A stretch of DNA of 64,000 nucleotides from Liquidambar formosana (lineage: Eukaryota > Streptophyta > Magnoliopsida > Saxifragales > Altingiaceae). The DNA lies in contig CM077831.1 of NCBI GenBank assembly GCA_039720395.1, forward strand, positions 10,404,333 through 10,468,332, given 5' to 3'. A model generated the notes under the pieces. It was not told the DNA's origin. It saw only the letters and a program-made list of their open reading frames with translations, and did not search any database. The position numbers and the translations under genes were made by a program. The number at the start of each line of letters is the position of its first letter. Within the stretch, counting starts at the first letter, position 1. This document shows, piece after piece, positions 47,296 through 58,858 of this stretch.

Positions 47296-47536
47296 CATGA
47301 TTATGCATAATACAAAATACATATGGGCTGGTAATTATGGTGTAGTTGAATGATTCAAAAATCTGGAAAAGTTTTCTGCATAATTGGTTTTCCTCCATGG
47401 CTGAACCTAGGGTTTGGAACCCTAGGTCAATTCTCTTCTACTCCTCTTCTAATTGATGGTTAAGTGTAGCCATGGATGCAATAGGTTGCATAGGGTTTGA
47501 GTTTGGAGAAGAAGAATAAGGAAACTAGGGTTTTAT

Positions 47537-47574
47537 AAAACTGTTATGAACAGTTTTCATGGTAGCCATGAAAA
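47537..47574 (+). promoter_or_regulatory. Overlapping dyads in the leader of element E
   Basis: AAAACTGTT-ATG-AACAGTTTT and TTTTCATGG-TAG-CCATGAAAA share the central TTTT, so the two nine-base stems cannot both form fully. Repeated without change in element F at 62123-62160. Confidence 0.7.
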
Positions 47575-49860
47575 ACCGTCATCTTGTTTTGCATGCCGAA
47601 TTCAGAGTTCTTCTCCCAAAATTTTCGAGCCATATATGGTTAGAAAGCTCTTCGAATAAGCTTTCCAACCCAACAAACGGTGCGTCAATCCGAGTTCTGT
47701 AGTGAAAGTTATGAATTTTTTACTACAGGCTGTCTGGAAAGACAGTTTTGCTCGGGAATGATGCAATAGCCACAACTTTGAGTTATTGATGGAGATCAAA
47801 GGCATGGCAATGGTTGCCATCACTTGGGTTATGTTCTAGACATGGTAGGGAAAGGTTCCCAAGCATTTAGATGCATCATAATTGGATTAAGATGCTAGAA
47901 CAGAAGGAAGAAGGAGAAGAACACCATGGAGGCTGAATCTGGGTTTTAGAACCCTAAGGTTCTTGCAATTAATTCTAATTAAAGCTGCTGTATTTATTAT
48001 GGAAGATCATTGTAGGATCATTATATATCATGTGTATATGATTTTCTTTAAGTTTCAAAAAGGTTTTGATGGAAAAAGATTCAAAAAGTTTGAAAATTTT
48101 TCATGAACAGCATAGCAGATTTTCTCTGCAGAAAAGTCATCAATGGAGTTTTGATTAGAACTTGAGTTAGGGAACTCCAAATTGCATGAAACCAATTGCA
48201 TTAGTTTCCTAAGACATGTAGGATACTAGGAAAATTCGTTTGGTAGCCTAATTCATTCATCTTGCTGGGTTTTAAATCAATTTCTGACCATGGACAGTGT
48301 GCTGTCAAATTCTGGGCAGCCTACTGTTGTTTTAATTGTTTAGAACAATTGGTGATGATTTGATCATCCAAACCTCTTCTATTAGCTTAGTATTTCATGT
48401 AGGGACATGATACAAAAGCTGGTTTCAATGGAGGAGTCGAATTGATAAGGATTTAGAAGCTATTGTGACCTTCAAGGTCTGCAACAATGGCTCCAGCAAT
48501 GGGTTTTGGAAACCCTGATTGTTCTTGATGATGGCAGCCACTTCCACCACTTCTCACATGTCCAGAGGCTTGTCCCACACCCCTAGGATGTTCTCCCATG
48601 ACTGGCCATGGCCTCCCACAGTCGTTGGTGGCCATGGCAGCCTAGCCAAGCTCAGGCAGCCCCCTGGTAGTGACGGCTGCATAGAGTTAAGGATGAAACC
48701 CTAATTTTGAGTTAATGATGAAACCCTAATTTCATTATGGCATTAATTAAAACCCTAATTGGAATATTAATTACCTTAATTAAGAGTTAATGATTGGTCC
48801 TTAATGACCAATCATGGTTATTAATTGTTAGGGCATAATTAATACCATTAATGATGTCTAGGGTTAGGGTTTTGATAACCCTAATTAGTGTAATTAATTA
48901 AGGGTAATAAATACCCTATTTGGAATTAATTAAACCCTAATCCCTTTTATTAAATACCGTATGAACCTAGGGTTTTAATAATTGGTCATTAAATGACCAA
49001 TGATAAGGCATTTAATGATTAGGGCTTGCATTTAGGGTTTAGGGTTATGCATTTAGGGTTTAGGGTTTTAGGAAACCCTAATGCACTAATTCATCATTTA
49101 ATTGATTTTATTTAATTCCCATGTTAATTATTTAATTAATATTGATTAATTTTATAATGTTTTAAATGGTTTAAAATACAATTGGGGATTAAATGAAAAT
49201 CTGGAAATTCTTAATTAAATGAAATTGTTTTGTTTAATTAAGGAAACCCTAATATTGGATATTAGAGTTATTTTAGGAAACTTTACATGTTTTAAATTAA
49301 TTTGATTAATTGAAACTGTAATGTCTTAAATGTTAAGACTTTATTTAATTCTGGATATTTTTGTTAAAACCTAATAAGATTAGGATGCATTAACGAGATT
49401 AATGTAAATCATTCAAGAGAATTACCATAATGCCCATATGTTTTAATGCTTACAGTTTTTCTTTACATTATGCAATGAGATTGTATGTATGTGTTTGGAT
49501 GATGATTATGGACTATACCCTTTAAACCAATTGTAATTGGCCGTCTTATGAATGGGATGTTATTATTTACAAGAGTTGTAATTTTATTAAGGTGATGTAA
49601 TTTATTTGGGGCTTGCATGCCACCTTCCCTCTCCCTCTCTCTCTATCATTCTCTTATGTACCCCACATTCCCCTTATGTATCCCTTTCTTTAAATTATGT
49701 AAATGTTATGTAATTGAGAGCGCACTAAGGAGCATGGTGGACCCAAAGGAGCATGATAGAGCCCAACAAGCCAATGGTGGAGACCATCAAGCCAAGGGAG
49801 CAGATTGAAGGACTTGAAAGCTTAGAGAAGTGTTTCAAGAAAGCATGCATGTTACGAATG
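47575..49860 (+). other. Leader and 5' interior of element E
   Basis: No sustained reading frame. AT-rich, with many short TAATTAA and AAACCCTAA / TTAGGGTTT runs between 48690 and 49080. By position it should contain gag, which I cannot recognise. Part of the leader (near 47520-47740) matches element F near 62100-62330. Confidence 0.5.
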
Positions 49861-52299
49861 GTTTATTTTACGATCACCTACACCCACCTTAGACCTTGGA
49901 TTCAATCTATTGGCTTGGATTGAATCCTCTCAAAGTCCATAATCATCATAGTGGGAGCTTTAATTTATGAGATAATTGTGTTAGCTCCAATACCATAGTT
50001 TGGTATATGTTACCTATTCACTTAGGGACTAATATCAAAATATGGTACTTTATATATGTTGATATATAATAGCATGCGATGTATGATTTATAATAGCATG
50101 AGATGTACGATTATAAATAGCATAATTTGTATATTTAAATTTTGATACATAGGATGCATGTTAATTTGATGAGACCCTTTAAAACCCCTCTTATTTAATA
50201 TTAAGTTGAAAATGGAGAAGTCATTGGGGAATGAATTCTTCATTGCCTTCCATCATTATAGGATCATCTAACGTCCCTTAATGTGGGTACCTGGCTGCAG
50301 ACATGTAGGAGCTACCCATGTTAAAGACATTACTTGAAACTATCACATATGAGATATCATGGGGTGCCTAAGCTGGTATATACCAAGAAACTAACATGTG
50401 AGGTATATATTTGGCGAAACATACCTGTGTGAATGATGGGTTTAACTTAACTAGGGAAGTATTCCAAGAAACTAACAAGTGAGGTGTATGTTCCCTAGAG
50501 GCAAAATGATTGGAACTTGCTTATGAAGCAATAGACAAAGAGTTGTCTTCTTATTGTGGGTTAGAAGCCAAGAAACTAACATGTGAGGCTTCTAGGTCAC
50601 AGTGGGACCCCAATCCCCATTAGGAATGAGATTCCCGAATTCCATTAGAGGGTGTATGGAATTTGATAAAATAGTGGGAGGTACCATATGATTAAAGACC
50701 CAATCATTATGGATAAAAATGAAATCTAATTCTCTGTTTATGTAGATTACCTAATTACTCACCTCAAAACCCCTATTCCCTAATATATAGGATATTGATA
50801 GTTTGACTAAACCCGATTTCTTTGATTGACTTAGGAAATTGAGAATTGTTCTCAATTTCAAAAGATTGTTTATATGCTATTAGGCCTTTTATTAAAGGCC
50901 CTCCATAAAACATCCTAAGAAGAAAAAGACACTATGCACAATTGGCATCTTGTTGCCATGCTATATGATAGTATTGATGACTAATGAGCTTCAGAAGCAA
51001 AATTAGTCAATGCAAGTGCCTTTGATGTCCTACATCACATACAAAGGTTGTATAGTGAGTAAAATAATACTATAAAGTATAGTACTTGTAAAGGACTTCT
51101 TCTGGACTAGGATGTAATAAAAGTTGTTTATTAATAATCATTCTTTTGAAAAATGATTAATCACATAGAATAGCTTGAGAAGCTAGATGTGATTTAAAAT
51201 GGAAGCATAGAGGAAAGCAAGTCTTGAAAAGTCAAAGACAAAGAAATATAATTATTTTGTAGTAAACATAAGGTATTGTAAAGGGAACTTGATAAAGTAT
51301 CAGTCTTCCTAGAAGAACCAAACTTTTGAAGTTTTGGTTCATGCTCTAAACTAAATTGTTGGTTAGTTCTGCTTCTTGGTTTTTGGATTCTAGTGTAATC
51401 TAAATCGAAGCAGAAAGTTAAGTAGATAATAAGTTACCTTTAAAAATTTTAATAGAGCAAGAGTTGCTAGATTAATTTTGGGAACTTATTTCTTAACTAA
51501 GTCATTTAAGACATTCTAGAGATTTGATTTCCGAATTTAAATGACTAATTAGAGCGAATGCAACGTATTCCGAGAATACAAGAGATGTAGAGACTCTCAT
51601 TTAAATGTAACGATTATGACTTGGTTATGAGATGACCAAACCCATCTTTTACTTGGTGAAGTGAAAGAGTTACATTTATAATTTGACTAATACATTGTGA
51701 TGTATATAGTCATGTAGAGCATGCATTCAATTACAGTAGACTCATCTTAGAATACCATAGCTCAATGGTGAATCTAAGAGAACGAATTGAACCCTATTAG
51801 GATATGGTTTGATCCATGATGAGTTTTACTAATGTATCCATCTAGGATATACCTTAAAATTGCTACATATTGATAATTTAGGGTTCACTCCAGTTTTGTC
51901 CCAATTATATCAGATATGATATGGGAAGAAACCCAACTTAAAGAAGTTAAGGCTTGGGCTTGTGCTACGTCTGTCTGGAAACATAATGTAGACAATCTGG
52001 AAATACGGTCAAGTAAGTGTTGAATTGTGGTATATCCCAAAAGTGGTTGGGATAGTATTTCTATTACCCTAATGAACAAAAGTTGTCCATTAGGATGTTT
52101 GCTGGATTTTCTTGAGAAAGAGTTCATTCAAGAAAGATGCAAAAGTAGATAAAATTTATAGAATTGTCTGTAAAGCCACAAACGAACAAAGATCCAACCT
52201 TTGTCTCTGTTGAGACAAAACCTTTAATTACACCACATTCTTTTCATAGATCAAATTGGATATTTCTTTAACATAAGAGAGATATTGTATCTCCATTAG
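49861..52299 (+). other. Middle interior of element E, decayed
   Basis: Should correspond to gag-pol of the ancestor but no motif is readable. Contains three copies of a 21-base phrase at 50383, 50464 and 50568. Short open frames on either strand look random. Confidence 0.4.
50383..50588 (+). repeat. Dispersed 21-base phrase, three copies
   Basis: CCAAGAAACTAACATGTGAG plus G begins at 50383, 50464 (ACAAGTGAGG variant) and 50568, spacing 81 and 104 bp, in otherwise unlike surroundings. Confidence 0.7.
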
Positions 52300-53643
52300 A
52301 ATGTGAAAGAATTCTTCTTTGGTGATAAAGATCACCAAGATAATCCTATTGATTATGATTAGGCGATGTTTGACATCAACTTGAGAAATGACTAAGAGTC
52401 ATTAAATCCAATATGGACAGGTAGAGACCTAAAAGGCTTGGCTATTTAAGAATGTTTTCAACATAGGCAAAAAGTTGTCTATAAAGAAACTTCTTTGATA
52501 ATAGTTATGCTGAAATCCATTTGGATCTTGTTATCTATAAACACGCATTTTGAATATGAGATATATCAAAAAGGATATAAAGATGTTATATCAAATGGTG
52601 AAAAACCATAAAAGTGTGTAAGTTATAGAAGTCTATTAATAGACTACAAGGTTCTCATAATTAGAATATCTATAAAGTTGAAGTAATCAAATTGTTTGAT
52701 TTCTCTCATTGTATAGATGGACCATGAGTGTATAAAAGGTTAGTCGGAGTGCGATCGTTTTTCTTTATCCTAAGTATAGATGACATCCTAATCATTATGA
52801 ATGATATATGAATGACATCCTAATCGTTTTGGTTTTTGGAGAAAAACAAATTCATGAAAGATTTGGCAGAAGCATCCAACAAGATCTATAGAGATAGATC
52901 ATATAGATTGCTAAGTATCTCCAAATCATCAAACATAGTTGAAATGTTGAAGGAGTTCAACATGGAGAATTCCAAGGGAGGTCTGATTTACTTCAGATAA
53001 GAATTCATTATTCAAGGGTATGTGCCCTAGGATAACACAAGTAAGGTTCTTAAAGTGTTAAGAAGCCTTATTCTACACTATGTATTGAACCTGATATCTA
53101 TTGTGTTGTAATTGTTACAAATAGTTATCAATCAATTCAAATTTGGAATATTGGATTGTATATGGAAATTGTAAACTCATAGTAGATGGGTATATGGATT
53201 TGGATATAATCCATATGGGGTATATTTTATATTCACTTTAGTTGGTGAAATACTTAATGGAAGAACTGTATGAAAGATACAGTGGATTCCATTATTAAGG
53301 GTGAATTAATTGTCGCATTGTCTAGGAGACTGTTTGGATCTATAAGTTCATTTAGAACTTAGAGTTGTTCCTTCCATTGAGTTGCCCACACCTTGTTTTG
53401 TGACAACAATGGGTCTATAGCTCAAGTATAGGAATCACAGTCTCATCAAAAGTCCAAACTCATAGAGTGACAATTCCAAGTGATTAGAGGAATCATTAGA
53501 AGAGGTAATAGATACATTACAGAAGATATTATCTACATAAGTTTTTGTAGATCTACTGACTAAAGCTTTAAAACATAATTGGTTATGTCTAAGACCAAGA
53601 TCTTGAGAAGATAGGTATGCGATACATGGTCGATTGGCTTTAG
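52300..53643 (+). pseudogene. Eroded RT and RNase H of element E
   Basis: Readable remnants in order: LSIDDILIIM (52770-52795; the RT catalytic box, first residue changed), a PDI-like start near 53092, a DNNGSIAQ segment near 53405 followed by an SHQKSK segment, LLTKAL near 53560, and IGMRYMVDWL with stop TAG at 53641. This ending is typical of Tork/Angela copia elements. Many stops and frame changes; clearly non-functional. Confidence 0.65.
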
Positions 53644-53646
53644 TGC

Positions 53647-53657
53647 AAGTGGGAGAT
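53647..53657 (+). promoter_or_regulatory. Polypurine tract of element E
   Basis: AAGTGGGAGAT immediately before the 3' LTR (TGTTAGAATT). Standard copia form. Confidence 0.88.
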
Positions 53658-55310
53658 TGTTAGAATTATGCCCTAGAGCCAATCATAGAGATGATTGTTT
53701 AGGGATTAGGAACAATCATTTGATTTCATTTATGTATGTCACATTTATTATTGATTTAATAAAAGGGCTTATTCTATTATGTTTATATGCATCATTTATA
53801 TTTACATAATATGTCCATGGAGTTAGAGTTGAGAATATGGAATTACAAAGAGTTGTAATTTTGAGACTATAGATATATCTCTGTACTAAACTCCTTAAGC
53901 ATTCCTAGTTGAAGGTTCACTATGATGGACAGTAATGAACCATAGGACTAGCACTTGTTAGGTTGACTCTATAGGAGGATAGCTAGTCTCAAGCTATTTG
54001 TGTGGAGACACTACAACCAACAAGTGGGTGCCTATTACGAGAATAGGTACACTGAATGTGACCAAAGATATGAGATAAACTGAATGGAGTTTTATCCTAC
54101 CTGTCAATCAGTTTCTCATTGTTATAGTGGTACAAGTAATCCTTAGACCTGAGACACCATAGTTGCCTTATGCATGTAGCTTTAGAAGTTTGATAACACT
54201 AAGTGCAAATCCTATTCAGGGGTCTGCAAAGGTGTTCATTGGCCCTACTGCTATGTGTATGAAGGCATGTGAGTGATCAACAAGGGATCCATCACTCTTA
54301 GGAAAAAGAGAGAGAATGTCTCATATAGCATTCATAATATAACTCATTAAATCCATGGCCATGGTAGGATGAATATGAAAAGAGTTTCATGAGTTCATCA
54401 ATGAGTTGATATTCATGAATGAGTATAAAGTAATTGAACTAGGGACTTGACAGACTTCCATGTCCTATTAGTTCAATTGGAGACATTGTGTTGAAGGAAG
54501 GATGCAATTGTAACCTATAAACTATAACAGAAGGGTTCTTTGTAAATGACTATTCACCTCATTAAGGACCACACCATGAGCCATATGCTAGGTGTTACTC
54601 ATGGTTAGTAGAAGCCCTAATTGATATAAGTGAGTTATAATCAATTAGGGAATTGGAAGGAGTTCCAATTAGACCCTAAATGGAAAGAGTTCCATTGTGC
54701 ACACCTCGTGCTATTCCTACTACTTGATGATGTGAACCCAATGGGTCACACACTGATCATGCAAGATGAGCTTTTAAGTCTATGAGAGAAAGGGTATGAG
54801 TGCATAAAGAATAGTTCTTTGAGGCCATGTTTGTATTTGATATAAACAATAGGGGTTATTGTGCAATTTAGGGAAATTGCATAAAACCCTAAAAGGGTTT
54901 CCCCCTTAGGGCCAGCCCCCTTAGTGAGGACTATATAAGTCATACTATGATGTGTGACATCATCACTTTTAGAAGACACCAAGGGCTGGCCAGAATTTCC
55001 AGCCTCCCTCTCTCTCTCTCCTCTCTTCTCCTACACTAGCAACAACAAGGAAAAGGAGGAAAGGACTTGAAGCTCTAGCTAGGTGTGGATACCGTTGGAG
55101 GCAGCACACTTGGGCTGCTCATTCACCGCTGTCCGGAATCGAAGCTTGGAGCAAAACGGAGAAGACAAAAATTCTGTAAGTGTTCTAACCCTCTTCGTAG
55201 TTAGGGTTTGATTTTGTGTTATGCATAGTTAGATTCATGGGATTGGGAATCGTAGGAAAAATTTTTTATATTCCGCACTTCTATTTTTCCCTCTTGTTCG
55301 ATTCCCAACA
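53658..55310 (+). repeat. 3' LTR of element E
   Basis: Same length as the 5' LTR. Changes noticed: one each in the regions near 54207, 54749, 54863, 54906, 54913, 54927 and 54949. One of them converts the dyad GTCACAC to GTCATAC, and another changes GGGCCGGCCC to GGGCCAGCCC. Confidence 0.93.
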
Positions 55311-55315
55311 GCTCA

Positions 55316-55862
55316 AAGATGGTGATGGTTGTCTCCTACTTTAGTAGTGGGATGCAGATAACATGAACCTTCCATGAGTATACGAGTGGTACTTCTATAA
55401 CTGTCTGAGTGGCAACTACTGGAAATCCTATGCAATCCAAGGTAAAAGCAATATTGACTTCTTCCATACCACTCTGATCTTCCCTAGGAGAGATAACATA
55501 GTATATGGCATTTGCATCGATCTGGAAACTCAGAAGACCGCATTCGAGCAAGTCTTGTATCCTGTGCCTGAGGTGCATGCACCTATTTATATGGTGTCTG
55601 ATCCCTCCGGAATTGTAATCACACTGTCCCCGAGGTAGAAACCTCGATCTTGGAGATTTGGGGGATGCTATGGTAGTGGCTGTATTAGTCCTACAGCGAT
55701 GAGATTTAGTAGTAAATGGGAGGTTGGTATGGGTAGGTCGCTGAGCATTCTACCCTGATTCATGCCTCTTGCCAGAAGTCCCCAAACGATTGGCTCTAGG
55801 AGGAAAGATTGATTGGTATGGTTTCTACTGGTTTCATGACGAACCAAAGCTTCTACCACATT
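55316..55862 (-). pseudogene. Second zinc-motif region of element G
   Basis: A second copy of the gag zinc segment: CDYNSGGIRHHINRC followed by MHLRHRIQDLLECGLLSF, parallel to CEFHQGGSEHVTDKC and FILRHRIQDLLDKNLLQF in the first copy (57268-57726). The first histidine of this copy is asparagine. After it comes an acidic linker that runs into the insertion site of E. Confidence 0.75.
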
Positions 55863-57290
55863 TCATAGAGTCCTTACTTCCTTACAAAGCTCGTCCAGAC
55901 TTTCCATTAATGGAGGGGATTCCGGGATAGCCCCATTTCTTTCATCTAGGTGGGTCATAGCAACTTGCAATTTCTCAATAACAACTAGATTTATGCTAAC
56001 CTGCGCCCCTGGCTTTGTTATTAGTTGAGATGGGTTGAACAGCCTTTCCCTTTCGGAAATTGCTCCATAAGAGTCTACCATTTCCTCATACTCATTTTTG
56101 TTATCGATAGCCGTACTGCTTAGGCAATAGTCCACAAATATGTTCCTTTTCTTGCGTTGGTACACCCGATACGGCAAATTCCTAGCTTCCACTTGGTGGT
56201 GATAGAAAAGCTTGTTATCGATGTTCTGATAGGCGATAACGGGAAACTCCTTCCGTGATGCTGATTGGAGTACAAAGCTGTCGATATAGGGCTGGAGAAG
56301 CTCTCTCATATACCCCTTATAGTACACGGGGGTTAAATCCTGCTGATAGGCGATGATAGGGAACATGACATCGGCAGATGGCAACAATAGCCCTTTATTG
56401 ATGTATGGCTCAACGGATTCAATCGTTGGTCTCTTCAGCCTGACATAGGGGCCTCTCCCCTTGTTTTCGATAACATTGGTGTATAAACCATCTTCTCTTC
56501 CCAACTTGAGTTGTACCCTACCTCCTGGTGGTGTAATAAGTTGAGAAGGATCGAACATGTCTTCTTTCATTGGGGCTTTCCCCTTTCGCGTGAGTTGGGC
56601 GTAAGGGTCCTTTGTCCAATCGGGATAGGTCCTCTCGGTCGTATTTTGCTTGATCTTTCTGGCACGACAATTCCATAAATGTGAAAAGCTTTTCTGGAGT
56701 AGTGCTTTGCTTGAATGGAGAGTGAATGGGAGCTCTACGTAAGATGTGTATAGCTATGAACTCTTCCTCAGTTATCTGTCGAGTCAGGCTTTGCTGCAAA
56801 GATTCCTATGACAGGGCTTTATGGTGTTTCTTGGTATCCACGTCCAAGTAATCGACAATGGCTGATTCTCTGTAACAAGCTTCACAGTAACATGGTTTTC
56901 GCCAATTATGCCCATTCTCGTCTATCCCTTGATAAATAGGTCTCCACCAGCCTCTGTAGGCAATGATATGGAATTCGTACCCTTCTGCTTCCTTCAACGT
57001 CCCATTCTCGAATAGGGGCCTTAATGCTTTCTTCGTAAAGATAGCTTGTTGAACTAGGGTGCCGTCTGTTTGATACGCTATGATAGGGAAGTCCTTGGGT
57101 GAAGCCTGTAAGAGATACCCCCACATGAGGTAAGGCTGAATTAAGCTAGCGGTCGGTTGCTCCAGTGGGATGAGATCTAGGGCTTGCCCTATTATGTTGA
57201 CCTTTTATTGATCTTCCCTTGTCTCTTCGAATTCAAGCCTTACTTGTGTTCCTGGCGAGGTTATGAGCTACCCTAGGTTGAAAACTCCTT
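55863..57290 (-). pseudogene. Unrecognised tandem modules with FPIIAYQ motif in element G
   Basis: Two full modules (about 57290-56580 and 56560-56050) and the start of a third (56046 onward) in different frames. Each begins F(N/D)...LIT.PG.QV and contains PT..S.(I/E)PY, a G.LL segment, then FPIIAYQ (DFPIIAYQTDGTLV; MFPIIAYQQDLTPV), a second half with FHIIAYRG or FPVIAYQN, and a charged tail. The whole sits between two gag zinc motifs. I do not recognise the family. It may be a duplicated structural module of this Tat subgroup. Frameshifts near 57268, 56800 and 56575 break it. Confidence 0.6.
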
Positions 57291-57726
57291 CCTGGTTATT
57301 GACTTCATTTGCCGTAGGAGCCGAAGAAGGCCTTGAGTGAGATAGCAACGGGTTTTGGATGACATTGGGCTTGACTTCCTGCTCTACCTTGAACTGGAGT
57401 AAGTTCTTGTCCAACAGGTCTTGGATACGGTGACGGAGGATGAAGCACTTGTCTGTCACATGTTCAGATCCACCCTGATGGAATTCGCATCTGGTATTCA
57501 GGTCCCACCACCTTGGCAAGGGATCCGGAGTAGACTTAGGAGGAACCGCAGTGATGAGGTTAGCTGCCAAGAGTTGAGGCAATAACTGCGACATAGGTGC
57601 CGGCAGTGTATCAAATTTCCTAGGTTCCCTTTCCTGAAAAGGTGCCGGGATAGGATTTACACTTGGCGGAGCAGGCACTACATTTGGTGCTACCATTGTT
57701 GGTAGTATGAACGGTTGAGGAGCCAC
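57268..57726 (-). pseudogene. Proline-rich linker and first zinc motif of element G gag
   Basis: An open frame of 152 residues: a proline-rich part (PAPPSVNPIPAPF), then LPQLLAANLITAVPP and RWWDLNTRCEFHQGGSEHVTDKC, the C-H-H-C motif that Tat gags use, then FILRHRIQDLLDKNLLQF. It ends EGVFNLG at a TAG where the FPIIAYQ modules begin. Confidence 0.8.
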
Positions 57727-57747
57727 CTGTGGGTAAAAAGGACGCCC

Positions 57748-58858
57748 TTATAAAGCATTTGCAGGTGTAGTGGCGATCATTTGGACCTCATGGCATGGCC
57801 CTGGCTCTGTGCATTGTGTCTGAACTCTTCTACCACTCATGCTGGCATTTCCTTGGTCGATCAGAGCCTGAAGGGCTTGTGTATCCATAAGCCTGCTAGA
57901 TTTGACTCCGTCTTCAACTCTCTCTCCTACAATGACTAGATCAATGAATCCTGAAGTTATATGCCCTAAAAGATGTGAGTAGTATGGTTCTTTCAGCGTA
58001 TTGAGAAAGGCGCTAACCATCTCCCGTTCTATCATGAGTGGTTTCACCTGTGCTGCTAGTTCCCTCTATCGTTGGGCGTAACTCCTGAATGACTCATTAC
58101 CTCGCTTCTGTTACCGCTGTAGCTCAAAACGGTCTGAAGCTATTTTTGTATTGAATCGGTACTGGGCCAAAAAGACATTGGCCAAATTGGACCATATATG
58201 GATCTTGTGCGGATCTAACTAAACAAACTAGGATAAAGCAGGCCCCGTAAGGCTCTTTTGAAACTGTTGGATCAATAACCTCTCGTCGTCACCGTAATGG
58301 CATATCTCTCCGCAATACACCCTAAGGTGTGTAAGTAGGCAACCAGTCCCATTATACTTACTAAATTTTGGGGTTTTGTACTTGGGTGGAGGTTTCATGT
58401 CTAGGAAGAAACATAAACTCGAGAAGTCCATGTTCCTATATGCATCGATTCCTTGTAGTCCCCAGATCTTTTCCTCTAAGCTCTCGAGCTTAGTGGCAAC
58501 CTTTTTGTTCTCTGCTTCTGCTTTAGGCTTCTCACCCTTATCATCAGGGTTTTCAGATGAAGTATTCTCTCTAGGGTTCTCCAAAATTGTCGGAGGTTGA
58601 GTCCCCAGGATTCTATGTAGTGTTCGACTGCCCACCAAGTAGAGGTAGCGGAGTGTTTATCTTCTGTGATGCAGCTAACATGGCGATTAGTGCGGCTATT
58701 AGCTCTTCCAAGTGGTTAACTTGGGGATTACTTCTCTCGGGTGCTTCTTCTATGACTGGCGACACATGCTGTTCTATCCTTTCTGGGCTATTAGAAGGGT
58801 CACAGGTTTGTCCACGGGTGCACCTGAATCGTCCTCTAGGTCGCGCTATAGTGCCCAC
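57748..58858 (-). pseudogene. gag: gag of element G
   Basis: N-terminus near 58858 (start uncertain, possibly GTG): TIARPRGRFRCTRGQT, then a shift near 58620 into SENPDDKGEKPKAEAENKK. The capsid part follows (MKPPPKYKTPKFSKYNGTG, LLTHLRVYCGEI, LLIQQFQKSLTGPA), with further breaks to MKPLMIEREMVSAFLNTLKE, YSHLLGHITSGF and ALQALIDQGN. It matches the general Tat gag layout but is diverged from A and B. Confidence 0.8.

Larger units (their letters stand above)
45630..55310 (+). mobile_element. Element E: complete, recent copia element with a decayed interior
   Basis: Both LTRs are 1653 bp (45630-47282 and 53658-55310) and flanked by the perfect duplication gctca (45625-45629 and 55311-55315). 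A primer site and a polypurine tract are present. The 6.4 kb interior has no long frame but keeps eroded RT and RNase H remnants of a Tork/Angela-like copia pol. Clean ends and a dead interior indicate mobilisation by another element. Confidence 0.93.

Noticed and set aside
49021..49080. Runs of TTTAGGG-like sequence, resembling plant telomere repeats
   Set aside because: Only a few interrupted units within element E; AAACCCTAA-type words are common in plant AT-rich DNA and the context is a retrotransposon interior.
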